64,000 nt of DNA from Hymenobacter qilianensis (GTDB lineage Bacteria > Bacteroidota > Bacteroidia > Cytophagales > Hymenobacteraceae), in contig NZ_CP060784.1 of the NCBI RefSeq assembly GCF_014489555.1, positions 2,666,001 to 2,730,000 on the forward strand, in the 5' to 3' direction. This document shows, piece by piece, positions 26,174-35,659 of this stretch. Below the pieces are notes generated by a model. The model saw nothing but the letters and a program-made list of their open reading frames with translations. It had not been told where the DNA came from and made no database searches. A program made the position numbers and the translations under genes. How positions within the stretch are numbered: the first letter of the stretch is position 1; every line of letters begins with the position of its first letter.

Positions 26174-27003
26174 TTAGGCCGAAAGGCGGCGAGCCCGGTC
26201 TAACAGCTTATCCATCACATGATCGAAACGGAGTGAGAAATGCTGCTTCGGCTGGTTTTTCCTGAAAAATACCAAGCCCATAAAAAACAGGTCCACGGTC
26301 AACATCACTTCCGGGTGCGCTTTGATGGCTTCCCAGGCCTTCTCCATCTCTGCTGACCAATGAATGTCGTCGAGGACGAACACGCTTTGGTCGGTGCGGC
26401 AGGCGAGGCACTGCTCGAAGTAGCGCACCGTAGGCTCGTAGCGGTGGTTTCCGTCGAAAAAGGCAAAGTCTATGGGGCAGATAGTGCGGCTAGGGTAGGG
26501 GCAAGGGTATCATCGAGGTTGCCTTCGATAAGCTCCACAGTGCGCAGACCTAAGCTATTGAATGTTTCGCGAGCTACGGCAGCGGTGGCCGGGCAGCCCT
26601 CAAACGTAATTATTCGGCTTTTGCTGTTTGCCGTAGCCAAGTATGCAGTAGTCAGGCCCAGCGACGTGCCCAACTCCAGCACCGTGCGCGGCTGAAAATG
26701 ATTCACCAACCGAAACAGAAGCTGCCCGAGCTGCCGCGGCTTGGCGGCGGTGCGGGCAATGTCGCGCACGCGGCGCTGCCGACCGGCGCCCGTATGGGAG
26801 CCGGCCCCGAAGTCGGTTACGGTTATAATCTGCTCACTGGCTAGTAATTCGGTGCGGCAGTGCTCAACATCCTCGTAGCGGGCAAAAAAGCCGGTATGGC
26901 GCACCACATTATTATATAACGCAAAAACGAACGGGGAATGCAAGCCGTGCGCATTCCCCGAGCGGAGCAAAAATCGGATGTAACTGAATGCTTGGTAAAG
27001 CAA
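26174..27003 (-). CDS. Class I SAM-dependent O-methyltransferase (apparent frameshift)
   Basis: The N-terminal part (YQAFSYIRFLLRSGNAHGLH and SPFVFALYNNVVRH) is typical of a Bacteroidota methyltransferase group. The SAM-binding loop is PRTVLELGTSLGLTTAYLAT near residue 105. The frame breaks at a four-G tract (26474-26477, minus-strand reading GCCCC). Five gives LAALSAPIDFAFFDGNHRYE and continues into VRYFEQCLACRTDQSVFVLD and DDIHWSAEMEKAWEAIK, which completes a 276-residue protein with the metal-site-like DDIHW. Acceptor unknown. It is convergent with kdsA. Confidence 0.85.
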
Positions 27004-27090
27004 GAAGTTGAATGGCTAAATGGGTGGATAGCTACATGGCTGGTCGTTGAACGATTAACCATTTAACCACTCAGCCATTTGACCTGAAGT

Positions 27091-27477
27091 CTAATTTAGG
27101 CGATACGGCACAACCAGCGTAAATTCTGGTATCTCAACCGTGAATTCGCGGCCGTCGGCGAGGCGCTCCATTTGGTAGGTGCCGCGCATTTTGCCAAGGC
27201 CGGTTTTGAGATTACACCCTGACACGTACTGATGAGCCTCGCTGGGTTCTAATACAGGTTGCTGACCTACAACACCTTCGCCCTCCACTTCGCGTACGAC
27301 GCCGTTAGCATCATAAATGTACCAATGGCGACGGAGCAACTTTACGGTGTACTCGCTGTTGTTGCGAATATCAATTTTATAGGCAAACACGTAATGTTCC
27401 TGGCCGGGGCTGGAATAATCGGGTAGATAGTTGGTCGTAACACTAACGGTCACTCCCTGCGTAGTGGTAGTATTCAT
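27091..27477 (-). CDS. apaG: ApaG/CorD family protein
   Basis: ApaG is a small fibronectin type III-like domain protein; its family has been linked to Co2+/Mg2+ efflux and to diadenosine tetraphosphate levels, and the real function is unsettled. It is 128 residues with the family pattern YAYKI-like HYVFAYKIDIRNNSEYTVKL, LLRRHWYIYDANG, VVGQQPVLEPSEAHQYVSGC and KMRGTYQMERLADGREF. It is divergent from ung. Confidence 0.93.
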   Translation of the reverse strand: MNTTTTQGVTVSVTTNYLPDYSSPGQEHYVFAYKIDIRNNSEYTVKLLRRHWYIYDANGVVREVEGEGVVGQQPVLEPSEAHQYVSGCNLKTGLGKMRGTYQMERLADGREFTVEIPEFTLVVPYRLN

Positions 27478-27584
27478 GGCGCCTGTGCGGTTCGGTGGAT
27501 AACTAACAGCCGTTCTTGGAATTTGGTTTATCTACGCAAGCCGCCTGCAGAAAGGCTTGCCGAACCCGTAAAAATCTTTTCCCT

Positions 27585-28250
27585 ATGTCCATAAAGATAG
27601 AAGAAAGCTGGCGCAAAGTACTACAAGACGAGTTCGAAAAGCCCTATTTTCAACATCTTATCGCTTTTGTAAAAGGCGAGTACGCCACAACTACCGTGTA
27701 TCCGCCTGGGGGGCAAATTTTTCATGCCTTTGAGGCCTGCCCTTTCGACCAGACCAAAGTCGTGATTTTGGGCCAAGACCCGTATCATGGCCGGGGCCAA
27801 GCGCATGGGCTGGCCTTTTCGGTAGCAGATGGCGTGCGCACGCCGCCTTCTTTGCAAAACGTTTTCAAGGAGCTCCAGGCCGATCTGCCCGAAACTCCGC
27901 CGGCTCCCAACGGCAACCTCGACCGCTGGGCCGAACAAGGTGTGCTTTTGCTTAATGCTACGCTTACTGTTCGGGCTGCTGAGCCGGGCTCCCACCAAAA
28001 AAAGGGCTGGGAGCAGTTCACAGATACGGTTATTCAGCGCGTTTCAGAGCAGAAAGAGCACCTGGTATTCATTCTGTGGGGCGCTTATGCTCAAAAGAAA
28101 GTGGAGCTGATTGATGAGAAAAAACATCTGGTTCTGAAAGCTGCGCACCCTTCGCCCTACGCCGCCGACCGTGGCTTCTTTGGCTCTCGGCCCTTCAGCA
28201 AAACCAACGAATATCTGCGTCAGCACGGCTTAGAACCAATTAAGTGGTAA
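27585..28250 (+). CDS. ung: Uracil-DNA glycosylase
   Basis: Family 1 UDG, which removes uracil from DNA. The catalytic Asp is in [20 protein letters not shown], the uracil pocket [20 protein letters not shown] follows, and the His motif [20 protein letters not shown] is present. The protein is 221 residues. The start MSIKIEESW was chosen; an upstream in-frame ATG would add 23 non-conserved residues. A motif copy (YPPGGQIF) is in frame near residue 45. Confidence 0.97.
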   Translation: MSIKIEESWRKVLQDEFEKPYFQHLIAFVKGEYATTTVYPPGGQIFHAFEACPFDQTKVVILGQDPYHGRGQAHGLAFSVADGVRTPPSLQNVFKELQADLPETPPAPNGNLDRWAEQGVLLLNATLTVRAAEPGSHQKKGWEQFTDTVIQRVSEQKEHLVFILWGAYAQKKVELIDEKKHLVLKAAHPSPYAADRGFFGSRPFSKTNEYLRQHGLEPIKW

Positions 28251-28279
28251 AGTAGCGTTTGATGTTTGCTCTCTTAATC

Positions 28280-28314
28280 AAAAAAGCCCCCAGAATTGTT
28301 CTGGGGGCTTTTTT
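28280..28314 (+). terminator. ung terminator built from inverted motif copies
   Basis: A6-GCCCCC-AGAA, loop, TTCT-GGGGGC-T6. It lies between convergent ung and lepB. Confidence 0.9.
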
Positions 28315-28334
28315 GATTCCAAATCGAAATTGAC

Positions 28335-29495
28335 TTAGTGGATAATATCGAATAGACGGCTCCAACGGATTTTACTGAAGAAATCAGCGTAAGGATCTAC
28401 GGAGAGCCAAATCAGAACGGCCTTGCCTACGATGTGATCTTCGGGCACAAAGCCCCAGTAACGCGAGTCGAGCGAGTTGTGGCGGTTGTCGCCCATCATG
28501 AAGTAGTAGTTTTGCTTGAAGGTGTAGCTGGTGAGCGGCTTGCCATTCTGCGACAACACTCCATTCGCGTACGTCACGCCTTCATTGCGCTCGTAGCGCA
28601 TGATGATTTTCTGATAGATAGCCGTGTTCTGCGGCGTAAGCTCCACGGTCTGGCCTTTCTTCGGGATTTGCAGCGGACCGTAGTTGTCGCGGTTCCAAGG
28701 AAAAGCAGCCGTAGGCGTGCTGTGTGGGTAGTCAGGGTTGTTCGGGAAAACTTCTGATTCAGCTTGGCCCGGCTGCGCTACTTCTTCCACCACACCTTTA
28801 ATGAAGGGCTGCAGCTTGAAATAAGCTGCTATTGTAGAAGTAGTATTTACCACGTAAGCCGGTCCAATAGCTGTTGTTTGCGCCTGGGGCACACCGTTAG
28901 GCGTGTTGGAGTCCGTTACACCCAAATCCTGGAATACCTTATCGCGCACAGGCTCAGCTACCTGTAAGTAATAGCTGGATTGCATTTGTGGCGGATTCTC
29001 AAGCGGCTGACCGTTGATATGCACCTGCGTTTTCTTTATTTCCAGTACATCACCGGCTACAGCTACGCAGCGCTTAATGTAATTGGTACGCAGGTCGGCA
29101 GGGTGCTCGCTCTCGAAAGGAATGTTAAAAACGACAACATCACCACGCGTTACCTCCGAAAAACCGGGCAAGCGGTAGGAGGGAAGCTGAATGGCATCGG
29201 AATAGCTCTTAATGTTCGTGCCCCAGATAGTTTGGTGGGTAAGTGGCACCTGCAGAGGTGTTTGGGGCGTGCGCGGACCGTAGTGCAGCTTGCTCACAAA
29301 CAGATAATCGCCGACCAGCAGGGAGCTTTCCATGGAAGGCGTCGGGATGGTGTATGCCTCAAAAGTGGCCCAGCGAATAAGCGAGGCTACCACCACGGCA
29401 AAGAGAATGGCGTCGCCCCACTCCCGCAAAAAGCCCTTCGGCTTTTTTGGTGCTGCTTCGGTAGTGGAGGTTTTCTCCCAGAATTTTACGGCCAT
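28335..29495 (-). CDS. lepB: Signal peptidase I
   Basis: LepB cleaves signal peptides at the outer face of the inner membrane. One N-terminal transmembrane segment (AILFAVVVASLIRWATFEAY) leads to the catalytic Ser in YTIPTPSMESSLLVGDYLFV. The catalytic Lys is in NYIKRCVAVAGDVLEI, and the final box is MMGDNRHNSLDSRYWGFVPE. At 386 residues it carries a long insert between the Lys box and the final box, as is usual in Bacteroidota. It is last in the parA-parB-DUF5683-dapB-lepB block, with a 149-bp gap before it that shows no clear promoter. Confidence 0.96.
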   Translation of the reverse strand: MAVKFWEKTSTTEAAPKKPKGFLREWGDAILFAVVVASLIRWATFEAYTIPTPSMESSLLVGDYLFVSKLHYGPRTPQTPLQVPLTHQTIWGTNIKSYSDAIQLPSYRLPGFSEVTRGDVVVFNIPFESEHPADLRTNYIKRCVAVAGDVLEIKKTQVHINGQPLENPPQMQSSYYLQVAEPVRDKVFQDLGVTDSNTPNGVPQAQTTAIGPAYVVNTTSTIAAYFKLQPFIKGVVEEVAQPGQAESEVFPNNPDYPHSTPTAAFPWNRDNYGPLQIPKKGQTVELTPQNTAIYQKIIMRYERNEGVTYANGVLSQNGKPLTSYTFKQNYYFMMGDNRHNSLDSRYWGFVPEDHIVGKAVLIWLSVDPYADFFSKIRWSRLFDIIH

Positions 29496-29644
29496 AAATC
29501 AAGACGAAAACGGACAGCACGCTGCCCAAGCAAAGCAAGGATACAATTGAATGATTAAATATCCGAATTAATGAAGGAATGTGCTTTGTATAGGTCAGAC
29601 ACTGAATAATCGACAAATAACACGCATCATAATATAGTGCGTTC

Positions 29645-30364
29645 CTACAATCCGAGTAGCTCCTTCATGCCAAATACACCCTTGCGGCCTGGCAGCCATT
29701 CGGCGGCTAGCAACGCTCCCTGCACGAATCCATCACGCGTGTGCGCCTCGTGCTTTAGCTCAATGGTGTCGGCGGGGGATGAGTACGTAACAATGTGTGT
29801 ACCAACTACTTGGCCTGTCCGCTCCGAAAGTACAGCCAGTTCTTGCGGAGCAGAAGTAGGCTCGTTGCGCCAGATGGTCTTGGTCGGAAAGTGACGAATG
29901 ATAGATTCGGCGGCGGTAAGAGCGGTGCCGCTGGGCTGATCTACTTTCTGCGTATGATGAATTTCGCGCACCTGCACATCGTAGCCCCCGAAGTGGTGCA
30001 TTTTGGCGGCGATGTATTCGTTGAAATGGAAGAACAGGTTCACGCCCACACTGTAGTTAGAAGCGTAAAAAAGCCCCCCACCCGTTTCCTTGCATAGGTC
30101 GCGGGCTTCCTGAAAATGGTGCAGCCAGCCCGTGGAGCCACAAACAACTGGAAGTCCCTGGCGCAGGGCAGCACTCACATTGGCGAAGGCAGCATCTGGA
30201 TGGGTAAACTCAATGGCGGCGTCAACGGTTGTAGCGTCAAAGTCGGAGATGCGCGCGCCGGGCCGCGAGGGGTCCACGATGCCAGCAATCTGGTGGCCTC
30301 GGGCAATAGCCTGGGCCTCAATGGCCTGGCCCATTTTGCCGTAGCCAATCAGCAGCAATTTCAT
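29645..30364 (-). CDS. dapB: 4-hydroxy-tetrahydrodipicolinate reductase
   Basis: DapB reduces the dihydrodipicolinate precursor with NAD(P)H in lysine and diaminopimelate synthesis. The nucleotide-binding N-terminus MKLLLIGYGKMGQAIEAQAI, the central VVCGSTGWLHH and YASNYSVGVNLFFHFNEYIA, and the catalytic-site region EIHHTQKVDQPSGTALTAAE are present. It is 239 residues, a normal short Bacteroidota form. Its ATG overlaps the DUF5683 stop by 4 bases. An in-frame motif copy encodes TGGGLFY. Confidence 0.96.
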   Translation of the reverse strand: MKLLLIGYGKMGQAIEAQAIARGHQIAGIVDPSRPGARISDFDATTVDAAIEFTHPDAAFANVSAALRQGLPVVCGSTGWLHHFQEARDLCKETGGGLFYASNYSVGVNLFFHFNEYIAAKMHHFGGYDVQVREIHHTQKVDQPSGTALTAAESIIRHFPTKTIWRNEPTSAPQELAVLSERTGQVVGTHIVTYSSPADTIELKHEAHTRDGFVQGALLAAEWLPGRKGVFGMKELLGL

Positions 30365-31008
30365 TTTGTTGAGCGGGTAGTAGACTTCAAATTTAAACTA
30401 AGATTGATGCCGGCTGTGGGCTGCGCCGTGGGCATGTAGAGCATCGTGGGCTCCAAGCGCAGACTTAGATCGTCACTGACGTCGAAGTCGCGTAAGTGGG
30501 CATCCACGAGGGCATCAACCACGCCGATTGCGTAAGCCACGGCTGAAAAAGCAATCCACTTGTCGCGGTTACGACGGTAGATAATCAAACCGCGGTCGAT
30601 GGTCGCATTGTCCTCGATCGTACTGGAAAGCGGGCCGGTATCAATGGTCAAAGGGTCGTTATCATTGCGGGCTGCTTTTGCTTCCCGAAACTCTTTAAAG
30701 CGACTTTGAAAGTGAAATTCCACCGTAAGAGCCGTACCTAACACGCCGTACACAATCGGTAGCTTCCAGTATTTGCGGTTGTAGATCTGGCCGGCACCGG
30801 GCACCAGCGCCGACAGCATGGCAGCCTTGCCTGGCCGCGTCAGGTGAAGCCCGAATAGCCTCTCGGTGCGCCGCGTGGTATCAGCTACCGCTGGGGTGCT
30901 GACCTGAGTCGAATCGGAACCTGCAGTAACTACCTGGGCTTGCGCCGACTGGGCCAGTGGGGCTCCCACTAAGCATAACAAAATCGCCGCTTTCCAATGC
31001 CCAGTCAT
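30361..31008 (-). CDS. DUF5683 family protein
   Basis: An exported or membrane protein of 215 residues with a signal peptide (GHWKAAILLCLVGAPLAQSA) and the DUF5683 core PGKAAMLSALVPGAGQIYNR followed by KYWKLPIVYGVLGTALT. One or two further hydrophobic segments (KWIAFSAVAYAIGVVDALVD) follow. Function is unknown; the family is normally next to parB in Bacteroidota, as it is here. It overlaps dapB by 4 bases and follows parB by 16 bp. Confidence 0.88.
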   Translation of the reverse strand: MTGHWKAAILLCLVGAPLAQSAQAQVVTAGSDSTQVSTPAVADTTRRTERLFGLHLTRPGKAAMLSALVPGAGQIYNRKYWKLPIVYGVLGTALTVEFHFQSRFKEFREAKAARNDNDPLTIDTGPLSSTIEDNATIDRGLIIYRRNRDKWIAFSAVAYAIGVVDALVDAHLRDFDVSDDLSLRLEPTMLYMPTAQPTAGINLSLNLKSTTRSTK

Positions 31009-31024
31009 CTGCCGTTGCTACCTA

Positions 31025-31972
31025 CTAAGACGGTTGAAGAATATGAAGAATGCGCTGCATGTCTTCCACCGAGTCAAACGCAATTCTGATCTCGCCATTG
31101 CCCTGCGGATTTGGCTTCACCTGCACCCGGCTGCCGAAGCGGTCGGAGAGGTGACGCTCCGTGCGGCGCAACTCGGCTACGGGAACTGGCTGTGGGGCGT
31201 TTTCGGGAGCTTTCTGACCAGGCGTAGTGGCCGGAGCACTGGCCGCACCGCCACCACGTACAATCTGTTCTACACGACGCACCGACAGGTCTTCGGCCAC
31301 AATGCGACGATATAGCATCAGCTGCTGCTCGGCATCCTCAATGTTGATGAGGGCGCGAGCATGACCCATCGAAATTTCGGCGTCGCGCAAGCCGATCTGG
31401 ATGTCGGGGGGCAATTTCAGCAGCCGCAGGTAGTTAGTTACCGTTGAGCGGTTTTTGCCCACCCGGTCGCCGAGTTCTTCCTGCTTTAGGCTGCACTCGC
31501 TTACCAGTCGCTGGTAGCTCAGGGCAATTTCTATCGCGTTAAGATTCTCGCGCTGAATATTCTCAATCAGGGCCATTTCCAGCATTTGCTGGTCATCGGC
31601 CTTGCGGATATACGCCGGAATTGTGTCCAGGCCGGCCAGCTTGGAAGCCTGCAAACGCCGCTCGCCGCTGATGAGCTGATAAGAATTGGTGCCCAACTGG
31701 CGCACGGTTACGGGCTGAATAATGCCCTGAATCCGAATAGACTCAGCCAATTCCTGCAATGCCTGCTGGTCGAAGTGCGTACGCGGCTGGTACGGGTTAG
31801 CCTCGATATGATTCACCGAAATGAAGCCCACCGAATTAACCGGATGCGGCACCAGCCGTTCACCTTTTTTCTCGTAGCTGCCTTCAATAAGGGCATTTAG
31901 CCCGCGACCTAAGCCGCCAATTTTGCGCTTCGGAACTGATGCGGGAGTTTTTTCTTCGTTCTTCTCTGACAT
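31025..31972 (-). CDS. parB: Chromosome partitioning protein ParB
   Basis: ParB is a CTP-dependent DNA clamp that loads at parS sites for chromosome segregation. The N-terminal KRKIGGLGRGLNALI is followed by the CTPase/ParB-N region (IEANPYQPRTHFDQQALQEL, SYQLISGERRLQASKLAGL) and the helix-turn-helix part (LKQEELGDRVGKNRSTVTNY). The C-terminal dimer domain is after a low-complexity linker near residue 240. Length 315. In-frame motif copy: LKLPPDIQ. I did not notice a canonical parS in this window. Confidence 0.96.
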   Translation of the reverse strand: MSEKNEEKTPASVPKRKIGGLGRGLNALIEGSYEKKGERLVPHPVNSVGFISVNHIEANPYQPRTHFDQQALQELAESIRIQGIIQPVTVRQLGTNSYQLISGERRLQASKLAGLDTIPAYIRKADDQQMLEMALIENIQRENLNAIEIALSYQRLVSECSLKQEELGDRVGKNRSTVTNYLRLLKLPPDIQIGLRDAEISMGHARALINIEDAEQQLMLYRRIVAEDLSVRRVEQIVRGGGAASAPATTPGQKAPENAPQPVPVAELRRTERHLSDRFGSRVQVKPNPQGNGEIRIAFDSVEDMQRILHILQPS

Positions 31973-32080
31973 ACCTACTAACAGCCTGAGCCCAGTACCG
32001 GGCCAAAGCGGGATTCAAAAATACACAAACGCCGGGGAAGGACCTGAAATTTTACCTCCCGCTGCTTTCATTGCCCTAAA

Positions 32081-32126
32081 ACGAAAGCTGGCAGATGGAA
32101 CACCACCTGCCAGCTTTCGTTTTTTC
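32081..32126. terminator. Hairpin between parA and parB
   Basis: A 13-bp perfect stem CGAAAGCTGGCAG / CTGCCAGCTTTCG with T6 on the plus side and A4 on the other side. It lies between parA and parB (both minus strand), so it can attenuate or end parA transcripts before parB. Confidence 0.75.
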
Positions 32127-32142
32127 ATCGGTTAATCAGACC

Positions 32143-32949
32143 TTAAGCTGCTTCATCCTCAGCTGCTTCCGGGTCGGCAGCTACCGAGTTCTTCTCCACA
32201 ATCTCGCGGGCTAAGTTCAGGTAGCTAATTGAGCCTTTGCTGTCCGCATCGTGCAGAATGACCGGAATACCGAAGCTCGGCGACTCGCTCAGCTTTACGT
32301 TGCGCGGAATGATGGTATCGAAGACGAGTTGCTGAAAGTGGAGCTTTACTTCCTCTACCACTTGATTAGAGAGGCGCAGGCGCACATCGTACATCGTCAG
32401 CAGAATTCCCTCAATTTCCAGCTCCGGGTTAAGGCGGCTCTGAATGATTTTGATGGTATTCAGCAATTTGCCCAAGCCTTCCAACGCGAAGTACTCGCAC
32501 TGCACCGGAATAATAACGGAGTGCGCCGCCGTAAGGGCGTTCACCGTTATTAAACCTAAGCTCGGCGAGCAGTCAATAATGATGAAGTCATACTGATCAG
32601 CCAGTGGCCGCAGCGCCTCTTTCATCTTCTCTTCCCGGTTAGGCAGATTGATCATCTCCACTTCCGCTCCCACCAAATCGATGTGGGAAGGCATAAGGTC
32701 GAGGTGAGGCAAGATGTTGGTTTGCAGAATGATATCCTGAGCATTGATGCCATCTACCATGCACTCATAGATGCTGTTCTGAATATCCTTGGGGTCGAAG
32801 CCAACACCGGAAGTAGCGTTGGCCTGTGGGTCGGCGTCAACGAGCAGAGTACGGTATTCCAAAGCCGCCAAGCTAGCTGCAAGGTTGATGGATGACGTGG
32901 TCTTTCCCACTCCACCCTTCTGATTGGCTACCGCGATAATTTTTCCCAT
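32143..32949 (-). CDS. parA: Chromosome partitioning ATPase ParA (Soj)
   Basis: ParA is a deviant Walker-type ATPase that moves ParB-parS complexes. The Walker A motif is at the N-terminus ([20 protein letters not shown]), Walker A' in [14 protein letters not shown] and Walker B in [20 protein letters not shown]. The 268-residue length is normal. The C-terminal tail is acidic. It is first in the par block and is preceded by the terminator of the UPF0173 gene. Confidence 0.97.
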   Translation of the reverse strand: MGKIIAVANQKGGVGKTTSSINLAASLAALEYRTLLVDADPQANATSGVGFDPKDIQNSIYECMVDGINAQDIILQTNILPHLDLMPSHIDLVGAEVEMINLPNREEKMKEALRPLADQYDFIIIDCSPSLGLITVNALTAAHSVIIPVQCEYFALEGLGKLLNTIKIIQSRLNPELEIEGILLTMYDVRLRLSNQVVEEVKLHFQQLVFDTIIPRNVKLSESPSFGIPVILHDADSKGSISYLNLAREIVEKNSVAADPEAAEDEAA

Positions 32950-32992
32950 GTGGGTTTATTCTTACTTGTTTAATAGCTGATATTCTAAATAG

Positions 32993-33038
32993 TAAAAGGC
33001 TGATTGCTGATGTTATAAATCAATCGTTCAGCCTTTTA
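32993..33038 (-). terminator. Terminator of the UPF0173 hydrolase gene
   Basis: Perfect arms TAAAAGGCTGA / TCAGCCTTTTA around a 24-bp loop, just after the minus-strand stop at 33049 and 44 bp before the parA ATG. The T-rich end on the minus strand fits termination of the upstream gene. Confidence 0.65.
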
Positions 33039-33048
33039 ACTAGTTGAA

Positions 33049-33728
33049 TTACAACTCCATTGTCGACCCGATGGCCATCAACACTAATTCTTTTCCGGCT
33101 TGCGTGGCCTGTTCGCGGGCCGCGTCGTGGTCGATTTTAATAGGCGGGAAAGTATCGTAATGCATGCCGATAAATTGGCGGACCCCTACCCAGTTGGCCG
33201 CTTCGATTGCATCGTCAACGCCCATGGTGAAGTTATCACCAATGGGCAGAATAGCAAAATCCAGTTCATGCCGCTCATTAATGAGCTTCATGTCGTAGGT
33301 GAGGGCGGTATCGCCGGCGAAGTAAAAGTTTTTCTCGGTGGTTTCAATTACAAAGCCAGCCGCTAAGCCCCCGTAGGAGCCATCAGGCATAGAACTAGAG
33401 TGAGCAGCGGGCACTAGCTTCACAGTACCGAAGGGCAGCTTTATTTTGCCCCCAGGTTCATTTTGTAGTTGGCTTTCAAGCCTTTCGCTTCAAACCAGCT
33501 GAGCACTTCAAACATCCCCACCAACTCAGCACCCGTGCGCTTACCTATCTCTTCTGCATCGGCTACGTGGTCGCCGTGGCCGTGGCTGAGCAAGATAAAA
33601 TCAGCCTCAATTTTCTCGACGTCAATGTTCTTCGCTAACTCATTAGGACGAATAAAGGGGTCGAAGAGCACTTTGGTGCCGCCAATCTCAGCCAGGAAGC
33701 AGGAGTGGCCGTAATAGGTCAATTTCAT
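33049..33728 (-). CDS. UPF0173 metal-dependent hydrolase (apparent frameshift)
   Basis: A metallo-beta-lactamase-fold hydrolase of the UPF0173 family; substrate unknown. MKLTYYGHSCFLAEIGGTKV is the family start, LLSHGHGDHVADA holds the HxHxDH metal site, and FAGDTALTYDMKLI and FIGMHYDTFPPIKID carry later metal ligands. The frame breaks at a five-C tract (33449-33453). Six gives NLGGKIKLPFGTVKLVPAAH and a 226-residue protein, exactly the family size. The ATG at 33728 was chosen; the open frame extends 26 codons further without similarity. Confidence 0.92.
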
Positions 33729-33821
33729 AAATAAAGCGAAGCGGAAAGGAGCGGTCAGACGCCAATTTAGCGTTACACTTGCACCGAACTTAGCACAAAT
33801 ATACACTGTTTCGCCTTTCTC

Positions 33822-35488
33822 ATGTTTCCGTTTTTGCGTCGTTTTGCTGGTTTTGCCCTTCCGTTGCTCACGGCATTAGCTAGCTGCGGTGGCCCAAGTA
33901 GCCCTACCGACGAGCGCCGCGTTTTCCGTTATAACCAGCCAGAAGCCCTCAGTTCGCTTGACCCTGCTTTTGCCCGCAATCAGGCTAATACATGGGCCGT
34001 GACGCAGTTATATAATGGCTTGGTAGAGCTCGACGACCAACTAAAACCCGGCCCCGCTCTGGCCCGGCACTACGATATTTCGTCTGATGGCCGCCGCTAT
34101 ACATTCACGCTTAGGCCTAATGTATACTTCCACGACAGCGAGGTATTTCCGGGGGGCAAAGGTCGGCGCGTAACGGCTCAGGATTTTGTGTACAGTTTTC
34201 GTCGGCTGCTCGATCCTGTTACGGCCAGCACTGGCGGCTGGATTTTCAGGGGCAAAGTGCTGGAAAACGCCGCGGGCGAGCCTTCGGATACGGCCTTTGT
34301 GGCAGTGAACGATAGCACTGTGCGAATATATTTGCAGGAGCCGTTTATTCCCTTTCTGAGCATTCTGACGATGCCTTACGCCTACGTGGTGCCCCGCGAG
34401 GCAGTGCAGCGCTATGGCAAGGACTTCCGGGAGCACCCGGTAGGTACGGGGCCGTTTCAGTTTAAGGATTGGGACGAAGGCAATGCGATTGTTTACCACC
34501 GCAATCCACGCTACTGGCGCAAGGATGCGCAGGGTCAGCCGCTGCCGTACCTGGATGCCGTCCAAATATCCTTTATCCAGGATCGCAAAACCGAGTTTCT
34601 AACGTTTCAGCAGGGTAAGCTTGACTTTGTGAGCGGCATCAGGGCCGGCTCGCGCGACTTGATTTTGCACCCCGATGGCACTGTCCGCGAAGATTTTGAG
34701 GGCAAGTTCCGCTTTGAGAAAGTGCCATATCTGAACACGGAATATCTTGGAATTCAGCAGGATCCTACTAATCTGCGGGGGAGGCGGCGAATCCTGCGCT
34801 GCGCGATAAACGGGTGCGCCAGGCCTTAAGCTACGCGCTCAATAAGCCTGAATTGATTGCTTATTTCCTCAATAATGTGGGCCGGCCCGGCAACTCAGGG
34901 TTTGTGCCGGCTTCTTTGCCGTCGTTTAGCGAGAAGCTGGTTCCCGGCTACACCTATCAGCCCGAAAAGGCCCGCGAGCTACTGAAGGCCGCTGGCTATG
35001 GGGTTGGCAAAGCACTGCGCCTGCGCCTGGGTACGGTGGCTGAAACCAAGGAAATAACAGAGTATCTGCAGAAGAAATGGGCGGAAGTGGGCGTGCAGGT
35101 GACCATCGATGTGAGTCAGGGGGCGGCTCATCAGGAGAATGTGGATAACGGACGTGCGGCTTTTTTTACTAAGTCCTGGCTGGGCGATTATCCGGATGCG
35201 GAAAACTATCTGGCGCTGTTTTACAGCAAGAACTTTTCGCCCGCCGGCCCCAATAAAACGCACTTTAAAAATGCCGCTTATGACCGCCTCTATGAACTCG
35301 CCCAACTGGAGCAGGATACGGAGAAGCGCTACGATCTATACCGCCAGATGGACCGCATTATAGTGGAAGAAAGCCCCGTTATTCCGCTGTATTACGATGA
35401 GGTAGTGCGACTTACGCAAAACAACGTGCAGGGCCTGAAGCCAAACCCAATGAATCAGCTGGTACTGGAGCGGGTGCGGAAACTATAA
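33822..35488 (+). CDS. Peptide/oligopeptide ABC transporter substrate-binding lipoprotein (apparent frameshift)
   Basis: An SBP family 5 protein (OppA/DppA-like) that binds peptides in the periplasm. The leader ends in a lipobox (LASCGG). Family segments: EALSSLDPAFARNQANTWAV, GLVELDDQLKPGPALARHYD, YTFTLRPNVYFHDSEVFPGG and FKDWDEGNAIVYHRNPRYW. The frame breaks at a five-G tract (34777-34781). Six gives TNLRGEAANPALRDKRVRQA, then LSYALNKPELIAYFLNNVGR, for 555 residues. This break is outside the A/T-GCCCCCC context, which shows that the tract itself, not the motif, is what fails. No permease or ATPase gene is adjacent. Confidence 0.92.
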
Positions 35489-35519
35489 AGCAACCGCTAG
35501 TTTGAGCCGCCCTTGGGAT

Positions 35520-35550
35520 GTAGCGCGAAGCGGAAGCTTCGCGCTATATG
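35520..35550. repeat. Palindromic hairpin, REP-like
   Basis: TAGCGCGAAGC / GCTTCGCGCTA is a perfect 11-bp stem with a tiny loop and no T-tract. It resembles in style the GAGCGCGTTGCAACGCGCTC palindrome at 41039. Confidence 0.55.
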
Positions 35551-35604
35551 TGCCTAAGCAATGACCCGGACGATTCGCCAAGCCAAACTACAAATCAGCC
35601 TTCA

Positions 35605-35639
35605 CAAAAAAGCCCCCAGAACTATTCTGGGGGCTTTTT
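35605..35639 (+). terminator. Terminator built from inverted motif copies between the SBP gene and yidC
   Basis: A6-GCCCCC-AGAA, loop, TTCT-GGGGGC-T5. It lies between two convergent genes and can serve both. Confidence 0.88.
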
Positions 35640-35659
35640 ATATAATGCTATAGCTTACT

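Noticed and set aside
31025..32949. parS site near parAB
   Set aside because: I looked for a sequence close to TGTTTCACGTGAAACA and noticed none in the window; CACGTG at 13524 lacks the flanks.
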